In this document: piece after piece, positions 53,009 through 62,532 of the stretch
Numbering within the stretch: the stretch's first letter is position 1
Layout: each line of letters starts with the position of its first letter
Source: Tuwongella immobilis
GTDB lineage: Bacteria; Planctomycetota; Planctomycetia; Gemmatales; Gemmataceae
NCBI RefSeq assembly: GCF_901538355.1
Contig: NZ_LR593887.1
Coordinates: 6,548,920 to 6,612,919 of the forward strand
Direction: 5' to 3'
Length of the DNA: 64,000 nucleotides
Made by a program: the position numbers and the translations under genes
Notes under the pieces: model-generated
What the model saw: only the letters and a program-made list of their open reading frames with translations
Database searches by the model: none
Told to the model about the DNA's origin: nothing

Positions 53009-55315
53009 ATGACTCCTTCGATTCGACAACCGCTCCGTCTCCGCCGGTTACCGGCCACGGTGTCGCCCGGCGGTGAGACGGATGCCATGGAATACCGCGA
53101 ATTACCCCAACCGCAACCCATTCCATCCGATGGGCTTGCGGAAGCGGCCAGCCCCAATCGATTGCTGGGGTATCTGCTGCTGCACTGGCCGATGGTGCTG
53201 ATTCTGGGCAGCATGCTCGGCGCGGGTATGGCCTACCTGGCGTACACGCTGATCCCGGCGAAGTACACCACCTACGCGATGATTCGCGTGGCCTTGGTGC
53301 CGCCGTCAGTTTCCGGCTTCCAGAATGAAGAGGCCGCCCGAAATGATTTTCTCACCTGTCTGAAAACGCAAACGCAGTTGATTAAGTCGCACTTTGTGCT
53401 GAATGCCGCCATTCGCGACCCGGCGATTGCCGAACTGCCCATGATCCGCTCGCAAGTGGACCCCGTGGCATTCCTGCAAGACGAAGTGCGCGTGGAATAC
53501 ACGGACAACTCGGAAATTATCAAAATCATTCTCAGCGGCGATAACGCCAGCGAGATCACCAAGATTGTCAACTCCATCCAAGACGCCTATTTCCGCGAAG
53601 TGGTGGACGAAGAAGGCAACCGGAAGAAAAATCGCCTGGTGGAACTGGAAAATCTCAAGCACCAGACGCAAGAAAGTTTGAACAAAAGCTACGAAGCGAT
53701 TCGCAATGATCTGACCGTGCAAAATCAACTTCCCGGTGGCGCGAAGCCAACCCTCTCGAAGGTGATTCTGGATGATCCGATTGCGAAAGCGATGGCGGAA
53801 GCGGCGGACGTCAACCGCATGAATCAACTGCTAATGGGGCAAGCATCGGGATTACGCAATGCAATGCTCAAGCAAGATGCGGAAATCAGCGCCACCAAGC
53901 GACGAATCGAGCGGCTGAAGGTCGCGCTCACGCAGCCCGCGCCGATTGATCCCGCTGCCGAATTGAAGCTCCGCGATCAACTGGACAAAGAACCGGTCAT
54001 CATCACTCAGCAGCAAAAAGCGCTGAGCACCAAGAAACGCTACGATGCGCTGAAGGCCAATGCGTTGAATCCGAATGCGCCGGAACTGCAAAATCTGGCA
54101 AAGGCCGTGGAGCGCGAAGAAGCCGAACTCAAGCGATTGGTCGAACTGGCGACCAAGGAATTCAACGACCTGCGATCGGAAGCCCATCATCTGCAAGTGC
54201 GATCGGAATTGCAGGCAGCGGAAATCCAACTCGCGGAATTCCAAGAGCAGCGCAAAGACACGGAATCGACGCTGACGACGGTGGAATCCAAAGTGCTTCC
54301 GACTCCCGTGTTGCCCACGCAGAGCAAAGAAGGCATGGCCTTGTCGAAGCTCGAAAACAAGGAAGTTGCGATTCTGGACTTCGATAAAGTGGCCGTCGCA
54401 CACCAGGAAGAGATTCTGCATAAGATCGTTGACAAAGTGAACCTGCTGAAGCTAGAAGAGAAAGCCCCACCGCGGGTGCGTCGCTTGGCGGCGGCTCCGG
54501 TGCCGTCGAAGAAGGAATACAAAAAGCAGCTCGTCGCCACGGCGGGGGGCGGATTCATGGGCTTTGTGCTGGTCGCGTTGGGGGCGATTCTGTTTGAATT
54601 GCGATTGCGGCGGATGCTGTCGCTGCAAGATTTGCAGCAAATCGCCCGCGGCCCGGTCTTGGGCGTGATTCCGCAATCCGAATTCGACCGCGCCACGGAA
54701 ATGATGCCCGTGCATGTGCTGGAAGCCGTGGATAAGTGCCGAACGCAGATCGTGCAGCACACCCTGGCGCTGGATCATAAGTCGATCATGATTACGAGTG
54801 CCCTGGCAGACGAAGGCAAAGCCAACTTCACCTGGCAATTGACGCAATCGTTCGTGCAATCGGGCTATCGCACGCTGCTGATCGATCTGGATGTCCGCTC
54901 GCCGATGATGCACGAATTTTACGGCGTGCTCAACGAAGGCGGCGTCTGCGAAGTGCTGCGAGGCGAATCCGAATTGAGCAACTCGATTCAGACATTCGCC
55001 GATGGGCTGAGCTTTCTGCCCGGCGGAAAATGGACCGATTCCATCCGTCAGGATTTGGTGACGGACAAGATTGGCATGCTCTTGGCCAAGGTGCGGGAAT
55101 ACTACGACGTCATCTTGGTGCATGCCCATCCGCTGCTGGAAGTGGCCGATTCGTATCTGATTGGTCGCCAAGTGGATAGTGTGATTTTGACCGTGCAAAA
55201 GCTGGTCACCCGGCAACCGCTGTTGGACCGTGTGCAAGAACGGGCCAACGAGTTGGGCAAAGAACCCTTCGGGCTGGTGTTCCTGGATGCCACCCCGAAC
55301 GAATCGCTGTGCTAA
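53009..55315 (+). CDS. Wzz-type exopolysaccharide chain-length protein with degenerate tyrosine-kinase domain
   Basis: A 768-aa inner-membrane protein. Residues 1-50 are cytoplasmic. The first membrane helix (about 58-80) follows LLGYLLLHWPMVLILGS. A long periplasmic part (about 85-510) is mostly coiled coil (EISATKRRIERLKVALTQ, AEIQLAEFQEQRKDTES). A second helix lies about 514-535. The C-terminal domain resembles BY-kinases, ITSALADEGKANFTWQLTQS standing where Walker A (GEGKS/T) is expected and LLIDLDVRSPM as Walker A'. Asp replaces Gly and Ala replaces the Ser/Thr of the P-loop, and no Tyr-rich tail is present, so kinase activity is doubtful. It probably controls polymer length together with the neighbouring transferases. 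Confidence 0.86.
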   Translation: MTPSIRQPLRLRRLPATVSPGGETDAMEYRELPQPQPIPSDGLAEAASPNRLLGYLLLHWPMVLILGSMLGAGMAYLAYTLIPAKYTTYAMIRVALVPPSVSGFQNEEAARNDFLTCLKTQTQLIKSHFVLNAAIRDPAIAELPMIRSQVDPVAFLQDEVRVEYTDNSEIIKIILSGDNASEITKIVNSIQDAYFREVVDEEGNRKKNRLVELENLKHQTQESLNKSYEAIRNDLTVQNQLPGGAKPTLSKVILDDPIAKAMAEAADVNRMNQLLMGQASGLRNAMLKQDAEISATKRRIERLKVALTQPAPIDPAAELKLRDQLDKEPVIITQQQKALSTKKRYDALKANALNPNAPELQNLAKAVEREEAELKRLVELATKEFNDLRSEAHHLQVRSELQAAEIQLAEFQEQRKDTESTLTTVESKVLPTPVLPTQSKEGMALSKLENKEVAILDFDKVAVAHQEEILHKIVDKVNLLKLEEKAPPRVRRLAAAPVPSKKEYKKQLVATAGGGFMGFVLVALGAILFELRLRRMLSLQDLQQIARGPVLGVIPQSEFDRATEMMPVHVLEAVDKCRTQIVQHTLALDHKSIMITSALADEGKANFTWQLTQSFVQSGYRTLLIDLDVRSPMMHEFYGVLNEGGVCEVLRGESELSNSIQTFADGLSFLPGGKWTDSIRQDLVTDKIGMLLAKVREYYDVILVHAHPLLEVADSYLIGRQVDSVILTVQKLVTRQPLLDRVQERANELGKEPFGLVFLDATPNESLC

Positions 55316-55429
55316 TTGAGTTTGCAACCTTCAATCGTGCGGCTCGAACGGGGAGGATTCCCGGTCCGGGCCGCGGATTGGAATTGACGCTGGAACGGAT
55401 TCCCACAGGTTGACACGGAGGTACCACCC

Positions 55430-56065
55430 ATGCCGCGCCGCTCGCATCTGTTCATCATGGGCGTGTTGATTGCCCTGACTGCTGTTTGCCATGGCTATTT
55501 GACCAATCGCTGGTCGGTGTTCGCTGCCGGTCAGTTCGACCCCGATATTCTCCGCTCGATTGACGATCGCATTGGCGACTGGGAAGCCAGCGAAGCGACA
55601 ATTTCGCCGGAAGACCGCATGAAAGCCTATGCCGTCTCGCGGAAATTCACGCATCCCGGCCTGGGCCGCACCATTCAAGTGACGCTGATTTCCGGCCACC
55701 CCAGCAAGGTCGCCACGCACACGCCGGATGTCTGCTTCCCCGGTAGTGGCTATGCCCTGAAATCGTCGATGGATCGCACCGCGTACCCCACCGTGGATGG
55801 CACCAATCGCATTGGCGCCTATGTCGCCGACTTCCAGAAGACCACCGCCACCAGCACGGAAACGCTGAAGGTGCGTTGGACCTGGACCAGCGACGGAGTC
55901 TGGGAAGCGCCGGAATATCCCCGTTGGTACTATGGCCGCTCGCCGGTGCTGCACAAGCTGTATGTGGTGCATTCCGTGGTGGATGGTGACCCCGTGAAGG
56001 AAGAAGCCTATCGGGAATTCGTCGCTCAACTGATTGACCGACTCAACCCCCGAATCAAGCGATAA
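55430..56065 (+). CDS. epsI: EpsI-like exosortase-associated protein
   Basis: A 211-aa exported protein of the EpsI/DUF3485 family; CGGAGGT precedes the ATG. It has an N-terminal membrane anchor (LFIMGVLIALTAVCHGYL), a conserved opening on the outside (SIDDRIGDWEASEATIS) and the signature SKVATHTPDVCFPGSGYALK (HxPxxCxPGxG). EpsI domains nearly always go with exosortases, sometimes fused to them, and contribute to exopolysaccharide or sorting function by an unknown mechanism. Here it is a separate gene, 114 bases after the chain-length gene. Confidence 0.9.
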   Translation: MPRRSHLFIMGVLIALTAVCHGYLTNRWSVFAAGQFDPDILRSIDDRIGDWEASEATISPEDRMKAYAVSRKFTHPGLGRTIQVTLISGHPSKVATHTPDVCFPGSGYALKSSMDRTAYPTVDGTNRIGAYVADFQKTTATSTETLKVRWTWTSDGVWEAPEYPRWYYGRSPVLHKLYVVHSVVDGDPVKEEAYREFVAQLIDRLNPRIKR

Positions 56066-56146
56066 ACCCCCTCCGTTGCATTCCCGTTGGTGGCTGGTTG
56101 GATCGCACAATGGATTTGAATGCCCACGGATGGGCAGAGGATTGGA

Positions 56147-56914
56147 ATGACGAGTTTGGAAACGCCGATTTCGTTGAACCGTGGCCCTCAGCTCCGGGGT
56201 CGTAACGCTATGCCTGCACTCGCCCCGGACCGCTCCGGTATGCTCGCTCCACGCTGTCGAGTTCCGGCGGACCTGCCGCGAATCTGCCGACAAAAGTCGA
56301 TCTTCGATCGCATTGTCGCGAGCTGTTTGCTGGTGGTGGCGGTGCCGGTGGTGGCGATCGCGTGTTTGCTGGTGCGGGCGACCTCGCGCGGCCCGGCGAT
56401 CTACTCGCAACGCCGCGTGGGTCAATACGGCAAAGTCTTCACCATCTATAAAATTCGCACCATGTTTCACGATTGCGAGAGCTTCAGCGGCCCGCGTTGG
56501 TCCACACCCAACGATCCCCGCGTGACCCGACTGGGGAAGATTCTGCGAGCGCTGCATATCGACGAATTGCCCCAGCTCATCAATGTTCTGAAGGGCGAAA
56601 TGAGTCTGATTGGCCCGCGCCCCGAACGTCCGGAAATCGCCAGCAAACTGCGGGAATCGATCCCCGGATACGATCTCCGCGCCACCATTAAGCCAGGTGT
56701 CTCGGGATTTGCCCAGATTCACCTGCCGCCGGATACCAATCTCGCCAGCGTTCGCAAGAAATTGCTGCTGGACCTGCACTACATCGAAAACGCGAGCCTG
56801 TGGTTCGATGTCAAGATTGTGCTGGCCACCGCGTTGAAGGTGTTCGGCATCCATCGTCCGCAGGGGATCGCGGCCCTTCCGCAAGCCCCCAATGCCGAAT
56901 GGATTGATGGCTAA
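56147..56914 (+). CDS. Initiating sugar transferase (undecaprenyl-phosphate sugar phosphotransferase)
   Basis: A 255-aa protein of the bacterial sugar transferase (WcaJ/PglC) family, which loads the first sugar-phosphate onto undecaprenyl phosphate at the inner membrane. ATG at 56147 follows AGAGGATTGGA. One membrane re-entrant helix is present ([21 protein letters not shown]). The catalytic block follows: [26 protein letters not shown], then [35 protein letters not shown] and [11 protein letters not shown]. It is the short form without the four-helix N-terminal extension. The end is close to the GT2 gene. Confidence 0.93.
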   Translation: MTSLETPISLNRGPQLRGRNAMPALAPDRSGMLAPRCRVPADLPRICRQKSIFDRIVASCLLVVAVPVVAIACLLVRATSRGPAIYSQRRVGQYGKVFTIYKIRTMFHDCESFSGPRWSTPNDPRVTRLGKILRALHIDELPQLINVLKGEMSLIGPRPERPEIASKLRESIPGYDLRATIKPGVSGFAQIHLPPDTNLASVRKKLLLDLHYIENASLWFDVKIVLATALKVFGIHRPQGIAALPQAPNAEWIDG

Positions 56915-57003
56915 TGTCGCGTTCTCTCCCGAGGCGGGGCACGCTTCGCCTCGGGACGCCCGATTCCCGACCCACGCTCGACCGAACCACCCGAGGATGC
57001 CCC

Positions 57004-58062
57004 ATGGCGCTGTTCATTAGCGTGGTCGTCCCCGTTCGCAATGAAGCCAAAGCGATCGAAACGACGATCCGTCAACTCTACGCCCAAGATTACCCCCCGT
57101 CGCAATTCGAAGTCATCGTCGCCGATGGCCGCTCGACCGACGATACCGTCGCCATCGTTCGCCGACTCCAGGCCGAATTCCCCAGCCTGCGACTCGAAGA
57201 CAACCCCCGCCAACTGGCCAGCGCGGCCCGCAACGTCGGCATCCGTGCCAGCCAAGGCGATGTCGTCATCATTATCGACGGGCATTGCAATATCCCCGAT
57301 CCGAACTATCTGCGACATATCGAACAGGCGTTCGTGACCTCTGGCGCGGAATCGCTCGGTCGCCCGCAACCGCTGCGCGTGCCCAACCCGACGCCGTTTC
57401 AACTCTGCCTCGCCATTGCCCGCGAATCCAAACTCGGGCACAACCCGCACTCGGCGATTTACGACGATCAACCGCAATATGTCGCCCCGCAGAATGTCGC
57501 CGTGGCCTATCGCCGGAATGTATTCGAGAAAGTCGGATTATTCGATGAATCCTTCGATGCCTGCGAGGATGTCGAATTCAACACCCGAGTCGATCAGGCC
57601 GGATTTCGCTGCTACTTCGAGCCGAAACTCCGCATCGATTACCACCCCCGCTCCACCTATCGCGGCCTGTTCGTGCAGATGGCCCGCTACGGCACGGGAC
57701 GCTGCCGATTGGCCCGCAAACATCGCGGCTCACTCACACTCCCCGCCTTGGTGCCGCCGCTGTGGTTGGCCTTCCTGATCGTCGGCGGGCCACTGTCGCT
57801 GATCGCCCCGATGTTCGGCTGGCTGTTTGGCGGATTGGTCGCGCTGTATTCCGCCGTCATTCTGCTCGAATCACTGCGATTGAGTGCGCGGCACGGATGG
57901 TGGACCTTCCCGCGCATCCCGTTGCTGTTGCTCACGATCCATGCCGGATTCGGCTGGGGCTTTCTGCGTGAATGCCTGCCGAAATTCGCACGCACCCGCC
58001 GCACGTTGGCCCCGCTTCCGAAATCGGCCACCAACTGCGCCTCAGCCGCCATTTCGTCTTAG
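57004..58062 (+). CDS. Family 2 glycosyltransferase
   Basis: A 352-aa GT-A fold glycosyltransferase; ATG at 57004 follows GAGGATGCCCC. It begins FISVVVPVRNEAKAIETTI, with VIVADGRSTDDT, ASAARNVGIRASQGDVVII and a DGHCNIPD in place of the usual DxD. The acceptor motif region is FDESFDACEDVEFNTRV, with the catalytic Asp of the ED motif. Two C-terminal membrane helices (PPLWLAFLIVGGPLSL and ALYSAVILLESLRL) place it at the membrane. It most resembles exosortase-locus glycosyltransferases that extend exopolysaccharide units. It lies 90 bases after the sugar transferase gene. Confidence 0.9.
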   Translation: MALFISVVVPVRNEAKAIETTIRQLYAQDYPPSQFEVIVADGRSTDDTVAIVRRLQAEFPSLRLEDNPRQLASAARNVGIRASQGDVVIIIDGHCNIPDPNYLRHIEQAFVTSGAESLGRPQPLRVPNPTPFQLCLAIARESKLGHNPHSAIYDDQPQYVAPQNVAVAYRRNVFEKVGLFDESFDACEDVEFNTRVDQAGFRCYFEPKLRIDYHPRSTYRGLFVQMARYGTGRCRLARKHRGSLTLPALVPPLWLAFLIVGGPLSLIAPMFGWLFGGLVALYSAVILLESLRLSARHGWWTFPRIPLLLLTIHAGFGWGFLRECLPKFARTRRTLAPLPKSATNCASAAISS

Positions 58063-58248
58063 CGATTCGCGTCTGAACGCTCCAACATTCTGCCCCGATT
58101 CGGCGAATCCGCCTTCCCCGCGAACCCCGGGAAGACCTCGCCAAATCGGGGCAAATGTTTTTTGATGAATTCTCTTGCGGATGTTTGGGACGCATCGGTA
58201 CACTTTTGCACAGTTCCTCCTCCGGCTGTCTCCAATGAGTGGATGCAG

Positions 58249-61200
58249 ATGTCGACCACGATTGTTTGTCCATCGTGTGGGCTGACTCGCCGCTATCGGA
58301 ATGAGTTTGCTCAAATCAGCCAATTGCGATGCACCGCGTGCAACTCCCGCTTTTTCGTCAACGACGAAGGCGAAGAAATTCCGGCACCGAACCAATCCAC
58401 CCATGATTCTCGCAATTCGGCCAAGCCCCGCACGCCGGACACCGCAACCGCCAGCGCTCCTTCCACATCAGCCAAGAATCGATCGCAATCCGAATCCGCT
58501 TCAGCCAAGAATCGATCGCAATCCGAATCCGCTTCGGCCAAGAATCGATCGCAATCCGAATCGTCCCATTCCACCGAGCGAAAACCAGCAGCCCAATCCC
58601 CGCGTGCGAATTCGAATGCGGATGAGAATTCGATTCAGACGCAACTCAAATCGATGATTCTGCCGTTGAGTCTTGCGGCAGTGGTGGCATTCGGTCTGTC
58701 GGTTCTCGCGGGCTGGCAATTCTTTGGCCCCGTCGCCAAGCCAAATCTCTCGATTGCGCTCACCTCGCCGAACGACTCGATCCCACAACCATCGATCCCG
58801 CTTGGCATCAATCCGCCCAACCCCGAACGCCCCACCGAACCGCCGGTCAATCGGGTGAATCCCGCAAATCCGCCCGAAAAAATGGGCAACCCAGGAAACT
58901 TGGGCGTTCCCGCGATTCCGCCTGGCCAGGGTACTCCGGTTGTCAGCGATATGCTCAACGAGAGCAAGCAATATCCCTGGGCCACTTTCGGGCTGAATTC
59001 GCGGCCTGCGTATCTGCCAGACCTGGAGTTCAATCGGCCTGATCCCACACGTCGCGTGGGCAAACCGACGCGATCATTTGTGCTTCCAAGCAAAGCCACC
59101 GAACTGGTCGCCACTCAGGATTCGCTGATCGCTTTGGAATCCCAGCGCAGCGTGATCAATCAATACACATTTGAAGGCCGCTTGTTAACCCGGATGCATC
59201 TGCCGCAAAACCATGTGGCGCATTCCCTTCGGATTGCTCCCGATGGAATGTGGGTATGGGCCATTCGCGCACCGAAGTTGACCGGCGGGGTGAACATCGC
59301 CAACGATGAAATCATCCGCTTGAATCTGATGACGAAGCGCTGGGAGCACATCTCGGCGGGCAAACCGATCCGCAGTTTCGTCCCTCTGCAGGGCAACGAT
59401 TTCGTCGCATTAATCCAAGAACCTGACAATCGCCACAAAATTGGGATGGGCCGCATCCAGGGCGAAACCGTGCAATGGGGGCCGATCACGGGGCAACTGC
59501 CCGACGGCCAATTGGTGCTCGATTCCCGCCGGAACCGCATGACATTCATCGGTGGCGGCGAAACGGAAACGATCATCGGACAATTTGAATTCGAAGGATT
59601 CGGTCTCGTCCACAGCCGAGATAAAGCGGTTCGCGTCTTCACCAGTCGCTACGATCCTGGCCATGAAGTGCGCATTGGCGGCGATGGCAACTATTTCGCG
59701 ACGCAAGCTGCGACCTTCACTTGGGATTTGTCCAAACAGTCTCCGATTCAAACGCATCGCCCACTGCTGCTGAGCGCGGATCTGGCGATTTCGTCGACAA
59801 CCGTGCGACCATTAGCATCATCGGCGGCAGCTCAATATTTCGCCAATGCCATCAGCCTCGCGACAATCGCACCAGACGGCTCCGGATTCTGGGCGATGAA
59901 TCTGCTCGATACCCGAGTGCAATTCTATCCATTTGTGCCACAACAGCTTGCGGAAGATCCCATTCCAAATCGCATCACGGACACTCTGGCGATGAATACC
60001 CCGCCAAAGACTCCACCGATGCCCACCGTGGAGCCAGCGCCGAAACCGCCAACACCGACGCCAACACCGATGCCGATGCCGATACAGCCGACTCCGACGC
60101 CGATGCCAGCGCCAACACCGATGCCGATGCAGCCGAAACCGCCGACGATTCCGACGCGCCCCACTCGGCCCAGCGCGAACGGCACGCAATTGGTGCTGCC
60201 AGTCCGTAAATCACCGATCCCCGAGCGGCCCGCAGCCCCCATCAGCGAGTTCACCCGTGTGGGCGATGCCACCGAAACGGTGAAATCGACTGGCCGCATC
60301 GAGGAATTCGTCATCTTGGAAGATCCGAAATGGGCATTTTTGTTGGTGGATGCGGGCGATCATCTCGAACAGATCGACCGTTCCACACAAAAACAATTGA
60401 GCACACATCGCCAGAAAAATGAGTCCTTTTTCGAACTGCAAGCCTCGCCCGATCAGAAAACGGTCTGGGCGCTGTCGGGGTTAGCCGACGGTCCCCCCAG
60501 TCGCCGAACTGCCAATTCGCTCCACCGGCTGATCGTGAGTGAAAATCGCTGGGTGCAGCACACGTTGGATCAGCCGATCGTCCGTCTTGCTACGGTGGAT
60601 GCCAACCATGCCGTGGTCATGCTGCGAGACACGCAAAATTCGACACAATATCAGTTTGCGGTGCTCGAGATTGTCAATGGTCGCGTGGAATTGGGCCCAC
60701 GTGTGGGACCAGTCAGCGCGGGCAATCTGGCGCGCGATCACACGGGAGCGACGGTCTATTATGTCGGTGGAGCCACTTCTCGGATGATCGTCCGAATGCA
60801 CACCGAAGAGCGACAATTGGTCCGCAACCGCACGGATGAAATCATCGCCCAACCCATTTCAACGATTTCGCGTTCCAGCTTGGCCAAACTGCAGGTCTCC
60901 ACCGATGGCAAAACGCTGGCATTGGGCACCCGACTCTTTGAATTCGATAATCCCAACGCTTCGAGCAACATTCCAACTACTTTCATCGGAATCACGCCGA
61001 AGCTGGCGTTCACCAATACGGAAGTGTTTCAGCTGCCCACCATGCAGCGGGTACAACTGTTCCAGTCGTCCCTTCGGCAAGTCGTGCCCGCAAGCGACGG
61101 CAAAGGCATTTGGGCAACAACCACGTTCACGAATCAGTCGGGTAGCGTGGTCGCGTATTTTCCCTTTGTGGCGACGGACAAAGCGCCGGCCCAATTGAAA

Positions 61201-62442
61201 AGCATCGCCACCGACGCGCCGAGAAATGATTCGCCGATGGCCAGTAATTCAGGCGTCAATCCGCGTCCGAATCCGCCGATTCGCCCCATGAATCCCAACA
61301 TTCCCAACCCCGGAATGCCAGGCGGGCCATTCCCAGGCGGGCCGTTGCCAGGCGGACCATTCCCAGGCGGACCGTTGCCAGGAGGCATGCCGGGAATGCC
61401 GGGGATGCCGCCCATTCTTGCCAACCTGATCGGCCCCTTGCAATCGATTCAGTTACCGAAAGATCCATCGGTTGCCATTCCGAAGATGCCCCTGCCGACG
61501 GCCAACGGCAAACAAATCAAACTAACACCGGTTCACTCCATTCCCTGGAACGGACCGGGCGATGGTAGGATTGTCGTCTCCATGTCGCAGAAGCGAATCG
61601 TCGCGATGCGGGGCAACTCACAGGTGATCCTCGTCGATTTCGAAGGGAAAACCGTGGGCAATTGGAATGCGGAATCGGGCAAAGTCTTCCGGGATGTGCA
61701 ATTGGATCCCACCGGGAAATACGCCTTCGTTTGGGAAAATGACACCGTCGATAACCCATTCGTGCTGCTGCAACTGCCGCCGGACAAACTGATCACCAAC
61801 TGGCGACGCATCGATTTGACAACGGGCCAATCCAGCTCCGGGAAATCCATTGGCAGTGCGGCCAGTTTCGCCGTGGTCGATGCCGAACATCTGCTCACAG
61901 TCGAACTGACCCCCAAGCGAGAATTCCAACTCGCCACGTGGAAATGGGGCGAGAAACTGACGCCGATTTCGCAAGTCCCCTCGGTTCGAGCCGGTCGAGT
62001 GGTCTATCATGCGGAGAGCAAACGGGTGTTCTACTTGCCCATTCGACCTGGCCCACAAGTGCCCCAAGAATGGGTCAATCTTGTCTGCGTGGGTGGCGAA
62101 TTATGCAGTGGTCCCGAATCGGGATACCACACCACGCACACCGCCGGCATGACACCGCCCATCACCCCAATTTCGAGTGATGGAACGCGATTGTACGTTG
62201 ACACCAAGCAAATCGAACCGCATCAGCCCGACAAGAAGGATCTGTTCTTCCCCGAACCGATCGTCGCCGCATCTCGCGATCTCGCCTTTTCCCGCAGCGG
62301 ATATTGGGACGTGACTACCGGCAAACCACTCGGCAACTGGTCCGGCCGCATGCCCGATCGATCCATTGGCACCGATGGCAAATTTGTCTGGGTGCTGGAT
62401 GTGATGCAGGGCAAAATGGTGATTCGTGAAATTGGCGAATGA
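58249..62442 (+). CDS. Giant zinc-ribbon, transmembrane, beta-propeller-like protein
   Basis: A 1397-aa protein; the ATG at 58249 is chosen because it starts the zinc ribbon MSTTIVCPSCGLTRRYRN ... LRCTACNSRFF (CxxC-x17-CxxC, MJ0042-like finger, residues 1-38). Then come an 11-residue repeat SAKNRSQSESA in three copies (about 74-106), a basic Ser-rich linker, one membrane helix (about 136-160) and a long outer part. The outer part is made of WD/YVTN-like propeller blades with repeated elements such as LYxxGxxTR and GKGIWATTTFTNQ. They are interrupted by a Pro/Thr/Met linker (about 580-650) and a GGPFPGGPLP repeat (about 1023-1046). Function unknown; a surface-bound or sensor protein is possible. 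The next gene is a paralogue. Confidence 0.75.
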   Translation: MSTTIVCPSCGLTRRYRNEFAQISQLRCTACNSRFFVNDEGEEIPAPNQSTHDSRNSAKPRTPDTATASAPSTSAKNRSQSESASAKNRSQSESASAKNRSQSESSHSTERKPAAQSPRANSNADENSIQTQLKSMILPLSLAAVVAFGLSVLAGWQFFGPVAKPNLSIALTSPNDSIPQPSIPLGINPPNPERPTEPPVNRVNPANPPEKMGNPGNLGVPAIPPGQGTPVVSDMLNESKQYPWATFGLNSRPAYLPDLEFNRPDPTRRVGKPTRSFVLPSKATELVATQDSLIALESQRSVINQYTFEGRLLTRMHLPQNHVAHSLRIAPDGMWVWAIRAPKLTGGVNIANDEIIRLNLMTKRWEHISAGKPIRSFVPLQGNDFVALIQEPDNRHKIGMGRIQGETVQWGPITGQLPDGQLVLDSRRNRMTFIGGGETETIIGQFEFEGFGLVHSRDKAVRVFTSRYDPGHEVRIGGDGNYFATQAATFTWDLSKQSPIQTHRPLLLSADLAISSTTVRPLASSAAAQYFANAISLATIAPDGSGFWAMNLLDTRVQFYPFVPQQLAEDPIPNRITDTLAMNTPPKTPPMPTVEPAPKPPTPTPTPMPMPIQPTPTPMPAPTPMPMQPKPPTIPTRPTRPSANGTQLVLPVRKSPIPERPAAPISEFTRVGDATETVKSTGRIEEFVILEDPKWAFLLVDAGDHLEQIDRSTQKQLSTHRQKNESFFELQASPDQKTVWALSGLADGPPSRRTANSLHRLIVSENRWVQHTLDQPIVRLATVDANHAVVMLRDTQNSTQYQFAVLEIVNGRVELGPRVGPVSAGNLARDHTGATVYYVGGATSRMIVRMHTEERQLVRNRTDEIIAQPISTISRSSLAKLQVSTDGKTLALGTRLFEFDNPNASSNIPTTFIGITPKLAFTNTEVFQLPTMQRVQLFQSSLRQVVPASDGKGIWATTTFTNQSGSVVAYFPFVATDKAPAQLKSIATDAPRNDSPMASNSGVNPRPNPPIRPMNPNIPNPGMPGGPFPGGPLPGGPFPGGPLPGGMPGMPGMPPILANLIGPLQSIQLPKDPSVAIPKMPLPTANGKQIKLTPVHSIPWNGPGDGRIVVSMSQKRIVAMRGNSQVILVDFEGKTVGNWNAESGKVFRDVQLDPTGKYAFVWENDTVDNPFVLLQLPPDKLITNWRRIDLTTGQSSSGKSIGSAASFAVVDAEHLLTVELTPKREFQLATWKWGEKLTPISQVPSVRAGRVVYHAESKRVFYLPIRPGPQVPQEWVNLVCVGGELCSGPESGYHTTHTAGMTPPITPISSDGTRLYVDTKQIEPHQPDKKDLFFPEPIVAASRDLAFSRSGYWDVTTGKPLGNWSGRMPDRSIGTDGKFVWVLDVMQGKMVIREIGE
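58468..58566 (+). repeat. Three tandem 33-bp coding repeats
   Basis: Three near-identical copies (58468-58500, 58501-58533 and 58534-58566), each encoding SAKNRSQSESA (last copy SAKNRSQSESS), in the cytoplasmic linker of the giant protein. Copies 1 and 2 are identical; copy 3 has TCG for TCA and a changed end, a pattern of recent slippage or unequal crossing-over. Confidence 0.9.
61318..61377 (+). repeat. Four tandem 15-bp repeats encoding PGGPx
   Basis: Units CCAGGCGGGCCATTC and CCAGGCGGGCCGTTG (and their GGA-codon versions) alternate, giving a 2 x 30-bp higher-order repeat that encodes PGGPFPGGPL twice. It forms a flexible linker in the giant protein, between propeller segments. Confidence 0.85.
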
Positions 62443-62532
62443 CCGAAGCGACGGCAGCGAATTCGTCAACGGCAAAATAGGCGGCTGGGGTGAAGCGGAC
62501 TTTTTTCGGGGCGGATGCCCCACGAGGCGATG

